DNA from: Heliocidaris erythrogramma
Taxonomy: Eukaryota; Echinodermata; Echinoidea; Camarodonta; Echinometridae
Length of the DNA stretch: 64,000 bases
Direction: 5' to 3'
Assembly (NCBI GenBank): GCA_025617745.1
Contig: CM046853.1
Location: forward strand, 16,969,174-17,033,173
The first letter of the stretch is position 1; the number at the start of each line of letters is the position of its first letter. Under the pieces are notes generated by a model. That model worked only from the letters and a program-made list of their open reading frames with translations. It was not told the DNA's origin and ran no database searches. A program made the translations under genes and the position numbers. This document shows positions 51,715-63,059 of the stretch, one piece after another.

Positions 51715-54700
51715 CAACGGTTTTATCCCTTAAAGTGTACACATATAATTTATTGGTCAAGAATACAGAATTATCTCTCAGACAAATTGACCAATCAGAT
51801 TACAGAATTCATGAAATAAAGAGCCCACTAAGAGATAAAAGAATATATCTACATGCCATGGACATATAAAACAACAGAAAATACAAAACAGGTAGTATAA
51901 ATGTAAAAGGCAGGTCAGTAGTATATCTATGTACAGTGCATCTAACAATTTGCTAATGCATTTTGTTTTGAAGCTTGGTAATTGGGTAAAGGAAAAGACT
52001 TCAACCTTGGTTACCCTCGGCGCTCTTCTCCAAGTCAGTACAGGAGGCTATATAGTATGTAAGAAAGACTTGCGCATGCATCCATGTAGATAATGTGTGG
52101 TCTCTACTGAATGACCCTCCGAGTAGCATTGATTGATGAACATTGCATAGGATACCTCTTAATATTAGATGAGTACTTTGGAGTGAATTAAACGGGCCAC
52201 TGTGGGGTCAGTCTCTTCCATACATCAAAAAGATGGAGAATTAGTAACATTCATCCCAGGGCTATGATCGAAAAGAAGGGGGGGGGGGAGGAGACAAGCA
52301 AGTGACAGAAAAAAAATGTAGTGAACAATGCGAATTTAAAGTAAAGAAGAAAGATGGAAAGTAGAGGGAGAGCCAATAAGAGAAAAAAGGGGAGTGCATA
52401 TAGCTACACACAATACTGTGTTTATTTAGAAAAGCAATAATAAAGAGAGAGTGCATCTACATCCAAAGCTAATTGTCTGATATTTGTCAAGACAGAAGGG
52501 GTATAAAGTGGAGCAAATTAAAGACAACAAAACACAAAGGAAAATATTGACTGAGGTGATGTGACTGGAAAAGAAATTAGAGAGAGGCGAATTCCAGGCA
52601 AAATCAAAAGTTGAGAGAATGGTGCAAAGATAAGGAAATGGGAGAAGATGTGTGGGGGAGAACCAAAGATATGAAGAGATGGGGATAAGTATTCAGTAAG
52701 ATAAGCTTTTTAAAAGATCACGGTAAGATTAGCCAAAAATGCTTTTAAAATTGAATGTCAAGAGAAGAATCATTACAAATGGAGATTGAAATCATGTTGA
52801 AATCCCAAACCAAAGTCATACAGAACATTATTTCTGTTCATTTCCTTAAGATGTACTTGATGTGACTTGTAATTGCAGATGTCAAACAATGCATATTAGA
52901 TTTGAGAAAGATTATTCACACATGATTCCCTCTTCATTTTTGTACTGAGTACATGGAATTAAAATTGTCATGATGCATTTCTAGCTTTCAGAATAAGAAA
53001 GATTTCTTGAATCTGTGAAGCTGAGAATGAAGAGAAAATCATTAGATGCCCAATCTAAATACTGAACATACAGGCACATGTACATACATGTAACTCCTTA
53101 GTTTTGCACATGTGTAGGTATCTATATGCCAGCATATCTTATGCCATGTTTCAATTGTTCATGTTATAAAGAAATGGACTATCAGTGGAAGGAATAAATT
53201 TAATTTTCAGTACTTCAGAACACTACTGCTGTTGATGGATTTTCAGAAAAAAATATATATCTTTGCCTTTGTCCTGTGTACTTTTGATATGGTTCTATAT
53301 GAATTCCTCTGTTCCACAGCAATCTCTGTATCTATTTCTTCCTCTCTTTCTCTCTCCCATGCTTATTCTTCATCTCCCTTTCTCAGTCTTCATCTTCATC
53401 TGGCTCTAGAGTTTAACCTCACTTAACCCTTCTACTCTTGATGAATGACATTTCAGACCTGGGATACAGGTCTTCCATCAAGAGAGCCAGTCGGCTTGAT
53501 GGAGTCGAGTGACATCCATGGCGCCCATAATCGCATGGCACCTGGCATGCAGCTCACTGCCTGGTTCCTCCTCTCCTAGACTTGTTTTCATGTTTTGCCA
53601 AACTTTCCTCTCTAGGTAAAAAAAAAAAAAAAAAAGACGGAAGGGAGGAGAGGCATTTAGACAGTTGAAAACACAAGGAGGCAGAGAGCAACTGGCTGAT
53701 GAAGAGACATAGAGAGAAAGATCATCTGTCCAAACTATATTGAGATGCTCAAAATGGAAAACAAATGTTTTGACTTCCCCTGCACGTGTGAGGTTTCATC
53801 AAAAAGCAGATATTACAGGCCTGTTTCCTTCCTGCATTAGATAGTCTTTCTCTCCAAAAGTTGTTTACTACAAACTGGATTGAAGAGACATTATTTTGCA
53901 ATCAGTATATAATGTTAATGTTTGTTTTAGTTTTTCCTCTTTTTCTGCTTTGGGGTATAGTTTGAGATTTCCATGTTCTGTTTTACTTTTCTCTTGTGTT
54001 GTGGAATGTAGTATATATTTTGCTAGATTTTACTTTCTATCTCCTCAGAACGTTTCAAGCATTTCTTGGTATTGTGCAAATATTACACATATAGATTTCC
54101 TTGCAAGCACATCTTGTTTGCTACCTTTCCTTCTTCCCTTTCGTTCTTTTCTCTTCTCTGTTAAAGCATTTTTTTGTTTTTGTTTGATTCTTTGCAAAGA
54201 AGGAAGAAAAGAATCTAATCGCAGAAGTCTCATCCCCTTTTTTCAAACCGGAAGGCCCTCTGAAACCGATCGACATCCAACTCAAGTCCTATTTGCCAAT
54301 CATTTATTTTCCAATATCACATGACTCACGGCTTCTTGACTCTGCTATGTATTCCTTGAGAGGATCCATTCCGTGACCTCTTGACCCCTCGGCAGCGGCA
54401 TAGAGAGCCAATGAACGTGAGTGTTATGCCGCATGCAAGAAACCTTGGACACCGCACTAGAAGGGTATTCATGTTACCTTTAAAGCTCTGCTACTCTTTT
54501 ATTGTCTTTGAAATAGACAGTATTTAGACTGTTGGTTTATGTGATCATTTTTAAGTGAGAACACGTAAAACGACTTACTAAACTGTTGAAAATCCTTCCT
54601 TGTATAACATTTATTATGGGGAATGTTGTAAGCTTCATTATGGAGTTGAACATAGTTTGTAATTTTCATTATGAGATCGCATAACACAAAAACAGACCTA

Positions 54701-55388
54701 TAATTTCTTACTTTGTAGTTTGATAAGAGATGCTAAAGTCATATTGATCACAGAAGTTAAGGTATTTTGTTCTCCAATTTATCAACATTTTGTCATGAAG
54801 TATGTCACAGATTATGTTAGGTTTTGATTTAACTCCTTTTCTCATGCTTTAATAAAGTGAACCGAAATTGTATAAAAATATCAAATCATAGTATTTAACT
54901 AATCGGAAATACTTAGGGAACTCTCCAAGAAAACAAGAATGTCAGTTAGTGTCTATGCCACTATGGGTAAAAAATATGAAATATGGTTTGTTCTTCATGC
55001 CATTTAGGAATGAACCAGACTTTTCCATGAACACTTGGGTCTGTATTGATGGTGGTATATGTCATCTATTAAGAATACATTATTGAAGTTAAGCATGACA
55101 TTGAGCATGATTGTGTAGACAGTGAATGGTTTTTCTTTTGGTTGTTTTGTTTTGTTTTGGGGTTGTTTTTGAGAGAGAGAGAGAAACTTAATTTCACTTG
55201 AAAGTATTTTTGCCATTTAAAGTTAATGTGTAGTTTTGGTAAGTCCTCAAAAACATTTTGTCAGATTATTTGGATTTATGTTGATGAATTAGCAAGATAC
55301 TAGCAATACAAAGATGATATGAAGATTTAACCCCTTAAAGTGAGATATTAAACAAATGAGAGGTAAAAATAATTTAGGTGCTGGGTCA
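51715..55388. other. Region without supported genes
   Basis: AT-rich sequence with a poly-G near 52279-52288, a CT tract near 53335-53360 and a poly-A at 53618-53635. The pieces at 53440-53590 and 54320-54460 are more complex and GC-balanced. The 142-codon plus-strand frame at 53896-54324 is Phe/Ser-rich and looks like chance translation of T-rich DNA. Confidence 0.55.
53618..53635. repeat. Poly-A tract
   Basis: Eighteen consecutive A. Confidence 0.95.
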
Positions 55389-55450
55389 GGGATATAAACT
55401 CCCGACAACGGCAGTGTGCATTATACACCATACACGTGTTCAGAACCTGT
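55380..55450 (-). mobile_element. Possible decayed tRNA-like SINE head
   Basis: The minus strand reads CACACTGCCGTTGTCGGGAG followed by GTTTATATCCCTGACCC. That resembles a tRNA T-arm (CGGGA stem, GTTCGAATCCC B-box) in which the CG has decayed to TA plus one more change (55389-55399). No clear A-box, body or tail. A weak call. Confidence 0.3.
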
Positions 55451-56539
55451 ACACAGGGACACACATACTATCTGTTGTCTGGGCAGTCGTCAGGGTGGAC
55501 AGGTCCTAGCATAGGGCAGTATATTGCTGCGATCTAGCATTCATTACGTAATATTTTACTGTTAAATTCACCCGAAATCACTGATGGAATACCAAATGAT
55601 CTTGTACAAGCATCTTTTGGTACAAGGAGAACAACATGCGACTCTATTTAACACATTTCTTTCAGGTTTCCTTTTTGCTACCAAAATTGTACATGAGCTT
55701 TAATAGGAAAGCACATAATTCGAATCCATGATAATTAGCTTTAGTTCTTTATAAAATTTATCCATATTGGTAATCTTTCAGTTCAGGGTAGGATAGTAGC
55801 TCCTTAGCAGATAGTTCAATACTAATAGTGCAATGTAAAATCCTCAGATATTCTTCATCGTGGCAGGTCGTGATTTTAATTTTGATGATGACTAAAACTG
55901 AAGGTTATAAATAATACATATATTTAAAATTTTGAAAATACTTTAAGGGTTCTAGGAAATGAGAGAAATAGAGGAATATTGAAAAACAACTGGCTAGAAT
56001 AGTTCCTTGAAATAATCGTGAAAAGCTTATAATTCTATAATTTGTTTATTTTTTGCCTTGATATTATAGTAATTGTGGATTTGGCAAAACTCACTGATTA
56101 GCCATCAACCTTGCTCCAACAACAAAAGAAAATAATATCACACATAATTCAGAGAGATTACAGAACTATCCAATCTAAGTCCACAGGATTTAATCAGTTT
56201 GATAGAAGTACTTATAATACTCATAATAGCTAGCTATACTGTAGTTGCACAATGATCGTTATTTCTCAGGTTGTTGATCTGTCATCAGGGAGAGTTCAAG
56301 ACCTTCAGGAAGACCAGGAAGTGGCTTACTTAGTTCAAAAGATACCTGGATGATGGAAAATCTGCTGGTTGGTCCAAGGAGATATCAAAAACTCATTCTC
56401 AGGAGCATTGTTTTTAATTTGTCTATTGCAAGAAAGATGTATTAGTTGATTTCATGGGATATATATATGGAAATTCGACGGGATCTCCCTTGCTGGAAAA
56501 TTCTTTGAGACATGGCTAGAAAAGCAAATTACCTGAAAG

Positions 56540-56752
56540 TGGACTCTCTCTCTCTCTCTCCCTCTCTCCCTCTCTCCCTCTCTCTCTCTCTCTCCTCTCT
56601 CCCTCTCTCCTCTCTCTATCTCTCCTCTCTCTATCTCTCCTCTCTCTATCTCTCCTCTCTCTCTATCTCTCCTCTCTTTCTCTATCTCTCCTCTCTTTCT
56701 CTATCTCTCCTCTCTTTCTCTATCTCTCCTCTCTCTCTCTCTCCCTCTTTCC
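56540..56752. repeat. CT-rich array with 15- and 19-bp units
   Basis: A (CT)n start is followed by several 15-bp units containing CTCTATCTCTCC (56605-56660), then 19-bp units with CTTTCTCTATCTCTCC (about 56670-56740). The Leu/Ser frames are artefacts. Confidence 0.92.
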
Positions 56753-56759
56753 AAGTTGT

Positions 56760-56960
56760 GAATGCTCTTTATCTTTACTCTCATACAAGAGGACCTGGGT
56801 TCAATCCTTTGCTTCATGATTACATCCTTGGACAAGGTATTTTCTCCCACATCCTCCTTGGCCCAGTTTTATCAAATAGGTACAGCCTGGCAATGCTGAA
56901 GAAATAATTATTGCAGGGCCCTCAGAAAGAAAAGCATCAATACTGATGAGGCTACTCTTT
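56760..56960 (+). mobile_element. Truncated tRNA-derived SINE fragment
   Basis: GGTTCAATCC at 56798-56807 is a good pol III B-box, preceded by GAGGACCTG. A body follows with ACATCCTTGGACAAGG, CTTGGCCCAG and TACAGCCTGGCAATGCTG. The order and wording parallel the body of a tRNA-SINE (a B-box, then CCTTGG.CAAGGTA, then GGTACC.GGCAATGCTG). The A-box side is degenerate or lost in the CT array. There is no tail. Confidence 0.55.
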
Positions 56961-57728
56961 GTAAACTTCAGTTTTCTGAGGCTGAGCCACATAGCTTGCT
57001 TAAAGATGCATTTTTGCATTTTCTGGTAACTTTGCTCAAGAACCTCAGTATTTTGAGCTAACTTTAAAAAGTTAGTAACTCGCGTAATTTTCCTGACTGC
57101 ATTCCAGCAAATTCTCATGGTATTCATCACTTGCAAATGTGCCATAATGTCCATCTAAGAAATGTCATGATTTTTAGGAGTGAATATTACACATCATAAT
57201 TGCATCTTTCAATCTTTATTATTTGCATATATTCCATCTTAATATCCTGTCTCTCTCTATACTTCATTAGATGTGAATTCCTTTTTTTTAATCTTACATT
57301 TATAGGTTCTTGCTTTAGTTATAATAAATCTCACTAGGCATCAGGAAAGTCTAACTTGATGATATAAACAGCAGATTGACAAATACATCTTAAGCACAGA
57401 AAAAGTTAAGAGTTAGAGAATGATGAAGAAAATAAGAAAAATAATTGGAAAGAGATACAGTGTTTTCAAAATCAAAGAAAGAGAGATGTAGAGATGACAT
57501 GGAAGAAAAACTGATATGCAGACAGAATGAAAACAAAAGAGAGATGAACAGACACAGATAAAGAGATAGGACTGAAACATATGAGTGAGTGGAGCTGAGA
57601 TACATAACAAAGGAAAATGCTATTGATATTGCCTAACCTCCATATTACTGGCGCCAGACTCTGGCCCACGCATCTTCTGTCCGAGCAGGACATCGCTGGG
57701 TAGCTTCCGAGAAAACACAGGCAGTAGA

Positions 57729-57785
57729 GAGTGTGAGAGAGAGAGGGAGAGATAGAGAGAGAGGGAGGGGGAGAGGAGGATGAGG
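57729..57785. repeat. (GA)n tract
   Basis: GA and GAGG repeats with few interruptions. Confidence 0.88.
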
Positions 57786-58002
57786 TGAGAGTTAAGAGAA
57801 AAAGAAATAGATACGGGCAGAGATAGAAGGATGGTGCTTGTTCAGTGTCAAATGGACGAGCATATTTGACATTTGAATGTTCAATATGATACTACCGTGT
57901 TGTTTGTAATGCCATACTGATCTAACCCTTCCATGCATAACGTGAATAGGTTTAATTTTTTATGTGAACCCTCTTCTGGTCTTCATCATTCTTCTCCCTC
58001 TC

Positions 58003-58004
58003 AT

Positions 58005-58036
<32 letters not shown>

Positions 58037-58136
58037 TCTCTTTCTCTTTCTCTTTCTCTCTCTCTTTCTCTTTCTCCCTCTCTTTCTCTTTCTCTTTCTC
58101 TGTTTCTTTCTCTCTTTCTCTCTCTCTCTCTTTCAC
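58003..58136. repeat. (CT)n / (TTTCTC)n array
   Basis: CT dinucleotides pass into a TTTCTC hexamer array (about 58029-58110) and back to CT, then CACACA. Arg/Glu frames on the minus strand are artefacts of the repeat. Confidence 0.95.
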
Positions 58137-59610
58137 ACACATGCACCTATTTCATTGACATATTCACCTATCGATATACAAATGTACACAGGTGTCAAAT
58201 ACCCCTATTTTATTTTATTGCTTTGGGTGGGTTTTTTTTGGTGTATTTATACATTTTAATTCCCTCTCTCTCATATACCATATGTTGTTTGTGCTGGCAG
58301 TCTCCATCATTCTATCATTGTCTATTTTTAGACCATCATTTCCCTTTCTCTCTCTTTTTGACCTCCTCTTTCCTGTCTTTCCTTTTAGAGTAGCAAAAAC
58401 ACTTGTCCTATCTGGCCCCTGACAGCTATCTTATGCAGATAGCAAACTACTCTACACACTCCCATACACCAAGTTCAATAGTGTAACTAGCAACCTCATT
58501 GAGACAAATAGCACTCTTGAACTGAGAATGCATAACATATGAATTCATCATCATTCAAGATATCTTTCACAGCAAGATGACCCCATCCCCCTTTTTCCCC
58601 TCTCTCTCCTGTAGTGAAGGGGAAAAAATGCTAGGAAAGAAAAACACCCATGTGAATAATTTAGACTCGCATTTTTGGTAGTACCCATACAGTCTATTAT
58701 TCAGTGTGTGTTTGGAGGGAGGGCTTGTAGCTCAAGGCATATATGCGTTTTGGATAGAGGGTACTTCTACTTGAAATGCAAAAGTTGTTTTCTTGAATGA
58801 GTTTTATTAGGCAATATAGGTGGAGGTAAACTTTCCCGTTGGATAGAAGAGATTGAGGGACAGAGAAAAAGAGAGAAGGATAGGCTGAGTAGATGTTGGC
58901 ATTGCAAGGCATTTTTAGGTCATGTGCTTCAAGTTGTACATGAAACGCTGAAACATTCTTCACTTCCTTTTCTCATTTGCCTTGTAACGCAGCCGGTAGG
59001 AATGATAAAGCCGACTACGATCTGATTTTCAAAGAAATCGTAATTGCATTAGATATGGAAATTTAAACAAATATAACCATCCCGATTAAGGTTCTGAATA
59101 TTGATATGAATACAAAAAGCCACATTTTTATTGCATTGTCAGAGTAAAGACCAAATCGGCATCATATATTATAAGTGAAGGTAGGTGTGACATCTCTACG
59201 ATTCAGAGCCGATTTAGCTTTTTATGGGGAGGGGAGGCTTACAATACCCCATACATTTTATTTGTCTATTGTCAGAACCTCGATCATTCAGATTTTACAT
59301 GTTTGAAATTTTGATATCAAATTCTAAAGCAAATCATTCCAAAATGGGATCATGCACAGTCAGGTTCTCCAGTGTGCACTGGAATTAACTGATAAAGAGA
59401 CAAGAATAAATATAAATACCTTCCTACCCTTATTCATACTCGAATATATATCGAACAAAATTATGTGTGACTCTTTTAGTAGCTTAAAATCACTTGTTTT
59501 ACATCAATCACAGAAAAGAGAATACCTTCTTCTCATAACATCTTTGAATATATGAACTTTCTATGGAACAGTAAAAATATTTTTAAAACTGGTGGAATAT
59601 AATGCCCTTT

Positions 59611-59677
59611 GAGAGCCAGAAGGGCATTAGCTACCGGTATCTGCATAAAAGTATGTGTTAATGCCATTCTGGCCCTC
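59611..59677. mobile_element. Dispersed hairpin family, copy 5
   Basis: GAGAGCCAGAAGGGCATTA (59611-59629) pairs with TAATGCCATTCTGGCCCTC (59659-59677) with two mismatches. The left arm is identical to that of copy 2, 48 kb away. The spacer is 29 nt. Confidence 0.8.
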
Positions 59678-60065
59678 AACGGGGGATAAGTAGTATCTTA
59701 TGGGTTAAGTATAGAAAATTAGTATAGGGAATGGGTAGAGTTGCAAGACAATTATTATTAAAGAGGACTCGGTGAGACAGCAGTTAATAGCATGTCATTA
59801 CCCCTCTTTCCGACAATCCCAGGATCCTAATAACTGCCCAATTATCCTTAACTGCTTATGACAAGAGAATAAAAACATTTTATGTTGAGTGTACTAATGT
59901 CAGAAAAGGATACATGCACTTCAAAATCCATGTCGTCTTTAATGAATATGGATGTGACACACCTTTCAAAGCGTGAGAGGAAAGACAGAGAAAGGAGAAA
60001 TTGTCCACCATATTTTGGGGTGGAATTTAAAGTTCTAGTTTGAAATGGAACAATTTAATTGACAA

Positions 60066-60160
60066 CCATGATATCATCTGTTTGGAGCCAGAAGGGCGTT
60101 AATTCATATACTTTAATGCAGAGTTAATGCCCTTCTGGCTCCAAACGGACGATATTATGG
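60066..60160. mobile_element. Dispersed hairpin family, copy 6 (best preserved)
   Basis: The arms are 37 bp each (60066-60102 and 60124-60160) with about four mismatches; both contain TTTGGAGCCAGAAGGGC. The spacer is 21 nt. The outer part ATATCATCTG matches the right arm of copy 1, which shows the element extends beyond the core and lets the family ends be placed near 60066 and 60160. Confidence 0.85.
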
Positions 60161-61041
60161 CCGAGGGCATTCTCTTCTTTAGTTTCTGTGTACTTGTCAA
60201 AGACTCTTTCCATTTTTGATGAGGAGAAAACTACCGTCTTTTCCCTCATTTTATTCAATTTTGAAATTGTAGACTAAAAATTACTTTGTTTGGGAATTCT
60301 CTTTCATTTTAAATTGTCATGTCTCATAAACTTGGTGGTCTGTTAATCTTGGTTTATAAAGCAAAACAACTAAATGTCACTATACCTTGTATTATTCCCT
60401 ATAACCCGTTTTTGGTTTTTTTTATTGAATATTTAATATTGGATTGTTTGTGTTATTCTTTTTGCTTTTAAATATATTTTAACTTGTCCCCCATAATCTA
60501 TCACACAGTTTGTGCTTTCTTTTTATTTTACTTCAAAATGTTTGCCAATACTCTTACTGGTATTTTATCTTCATTCTTTAAGATTACTTCTAGTATTTTG
60601 TCCCTGAAAACATAAAAAGATATTAGTTCTAACTTTTTTCAATATTTGCCTGTAAATGTGCATCAGTGTTAATGGTCAAAGACATTAAAGTTTCTTTGGG
60701 AACAATTGATGTGAAAAACAAGTACATTTTTGCTTCTAGGGACATGCATGTTACAGCCCGATGCTTTTTCATTACCGAAGAGTCAAGACATGCTTTTGCT
60801 AAACAGAACAACCTAGAGTGGTTTACTAGCCTGTCATTTGAGGGCTTTGCAGTTTGGGTTAGCGTGCATTTGGGGGATTACATCTCTTTAAGACGTTGAG
60901 ATGCTGTGCCAAAGAAAAGCTCTTGTTGAAGTCGAGTCCTAGGCGTCTGGAGTAGATTGCTTGAATTTGCTCAGTGTCTCGCTCTTTCTTCATAGAGGGA
61001 TGTAATCACTGACGGTTTACACTCCGTACATAAAAAAAGTC
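60161..61041. other. Spacer, no supported gene
   Basis: A 77-codon plus-strand frame (60666-60899) lies in a piece less AT-rich than the surroundings, but shows no recognised domain. GATTACATC near 60876 and GATGTAATC near 61000 form a short inverted pair of uncertain meaning. Confidence 0.45.
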
Positions 61042-61275
61042 TTGCTCTTCACTCTGCTCTATCCCTGACAGACCTAATGAAATCTACAGGGTGTCTAAAA
61101 AAGACAAGACTTAACCGTAAAAATATATTGCTTTTCACTCTTCTCTATTCCTTACAGACTTAATGAAATCAACAGGGTATCTAAAAAACTAGACTTAACC
61201 ATCAAAAATATATTGCTTTTCTCACTTCTCTATTCGTGACAGACTTAATGAGATGTATAAGGTGTCTAAACTTTG
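61042..61275. repeat. Three-copy ~86-bp tandem repeat
   Basis: Units starting TTGCTCTTCAC or TTGCTTTTC begin at 61042, 61129 and 61214. Each contains a CTCTAT word, ACAGAC(C/T)TAATGA and GGTGTCTAAA or GGTATCTAAA. The copies differ by substitutions and short indels. Confidence 0.9.
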
Positions 61276-61365
61276 TAAGTACTACCACTTGGATGTATTT
61301 TTTTAGAGAGTGCATTTTTCATTTTATATTAAACACCATTCCTGGAAGCTCTTTTGTCTTGTATC

Positions 61366-61936
61366 TTAAAGGGCAATCCAACCTTTAAAAAAAAAAAAGC
61401 TGATAATGAGAAATATAAGAGAAACAGGATGGTGAAAGATTGAAAGAAATCGGACAAAGAATAAGAAAGTTAGGAATGTTTTAAAAATGAGATCACTACA
61501 TCTATGCGAATCTCAAATTGGCAATTTGGTGAATCGATTGTGACATATTCACGGTCCACTCTCCCATTTGTGGTACACCAAAATATCACTAAATTCCGGT
61601 TTTCTCCTGAGCATCTTTACCCTTGGAGCAGTATTCAAAATATATTGTAGATAGCATATTGTAATAGGTCCTCCAAAAAGAAAAATATCCTACCGAGTTA
61701 TACATTTTGATTAATTGTCATTTTAGTCATTTTGTGCGTTGGAGCGAATGGGAAAGTTGACCGCCCCTACATCACAGTAACTGTACCGATTCGGCCAATT
61801 TGAAATTCCCATAGGTATAGTGATTACAACTTTTTAAAAATCATAACATTCTTCTTACTTGTCCGATTTCATTCAAACTTTCACCGATCTGCTTTCACAC
61901 AAGTCAGATTATAACAAAGGTAGGATTGTCCTTTAA
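61366..61936. mobile_element. 571-bp TTAA-flanked MITE with long inverted repeats
   Basis: TTAA bounds both ends (61366-61369, 61933-61936). The left terminus is TTAAAGGGCAATCCAACC and the reverse-complemented right terminus is TTAAAGGACAATCCTACC. Homology between the arms continues imperfectly for about 200 bp; both carry GAAATCGGACAA, a TTTTTAAA-type run, ATCACTA and TCAAATTGGC in the same order. TTAA duplication is characteristic of piggyBac-type transposition. There is no transposase, so it is non-autonomous. Confidence 0.85.
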
Positions 61937-62612
61937 CAATAGTTGGAAAAAAAGTTGTTTGCCTGATCGCCATCTAATTGGAGCCTGGAAGTCTCTTGAA
62001 TAAAGCTTCTCTTTCTCATGTTGTCTTCTAGAAATCTCTTTTAATTTTCGGCCCGTCCATTCTCTGTCCCTGAATTCATTTGGAGAGCTTATTAGGACAC
62101 AATGAGGGGGAGTGTTTCTCAATTTACCCAATATAAGCCAAATGTTGTCAGAGGATGGAATCCAGTTGGGAAATAGGGTCATGTTAGAGAAAGTGAAAGA
62201 CCTAAAAGAATGCAAGCCATCTTCCTTTTGAAGAGAGACAGAGAGAATCAGTGAGAGAGAGAGAGAGAGAGAGAGAGATGGCTTAATTGAGAAAGTGGGA
62301 CATGACATGGGTTAGAAAGTAGAACATTAAAAGTAGAACATGGATTTTGGGTCAGCCTAAAAAGCGTAATTGGGTAAAGGGGGATCCAAAGTGGGTCGGT
62401 TGAGAAGAAGCTGATTTAAAACATTTAAGGAAAGGGAAAGTTCTAGTTCATCAAGATCGTTAGTTCCTAATGGGACTAATTGGATGCTGTGCTAAGCAGC
62501 ATGGATGTTTCATAGCTGTATTGAAAATGTGCACAAATTCCTGAGGTAAAAGTCATGAGAGGCCACTGTTCTTATAAGGAGTTACTCTCTTGCTTCCCTC
62601 TCTGTCTGTCTG

Positions 62613-62615
<3 letters not shown>
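61937..62615. other. Spacer, no gene seen
   Basis: Moderately AT-rich unique sequence with a (GA)n tract at 62252-62279. The 134-codon minus-strand frame at 61904-62308 runs through that tract and into the MITE end, so it is not supported as coding. Confidence 0.55.
62252..62279. repeat. (GA)n microsatellite
   Basis: Fourteen GA units. Confidence 0.93.
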
Positions 62616-62656
<41 letters not shown>

Positions 62657-62810
62657 TCCCTCTCCCTCTCTCCCTCTCCCTCTCCCTCTCCCCCTCTCCC
62701 TCTCCCTCTCCCTCTCCATCTCCATCTCCCTCTCCCTCTCCATCTCCATCTCCCTCTCCCTCTCTCCCTCTCTCTCTCTCCCTCTCTCCCCCTCTTTCTC
62801 TCTTGGTCTC
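62616..62810. repeat. (CT)n / (CTCCCT)n array
   Basis: A (CT)n run passes into CTCCCT hexamers with CTCCAT variants near 62716-62750, then back to CT. Ser/Pro/Leu and Glu/Arg frames on the two strands are artefacts. Confidence 0.95.
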
Positions 62811-63059
62811 TCTTGCTCTCTTTACTGCCACATTTTGCTCTAATGAAAAAGTAAAGAAAAATCGGATATTGTAAGAAAACTTCCTCTTTGGAAACAGCAT
62901 ATTTACTTGCATACCCTTATGACAAGCTAAGAATCAGGCATGATATTCTTCCGATTTAAATTGGAATTCCGATTTTTTTTCTTTTCCTGACAATGATCTT
63001 GATTTTTGGGCATTTTTCCCCGATTGTAATAAACGATCCTGTTTAAAAAAACCGATTTT

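Larger units (their letters stand above)
56961..59610. other. Region without supported genes
   Basis: AT-rich DNA containing the GA tract at 57729-57785 and the CT array at 58003-58136. Otherwise I see no RNA gene, exon or element. The frames are simple-sequence or chance. Confidence 0.55.

Noticed and set aside
53896..54324. 142-codon plus-strand open frame
   Set aside because: Phe/Ser/Leu-rich product typical of chance translation in T-rich DNA; no domain or repeat of coding composition.
60666..60899. 77-codon plus-strand open frame
   Set aside because: Composition is slightly protein-like but there is no motif, splice signal or partner exon that I can support.
62553..62912. Overlapping frames of 94-119 codons on both strands
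   Set aside because: They are readings of the CT/CTCCCT array (Ser/Pro/Leu on one strand, Arg/Glu on the other).
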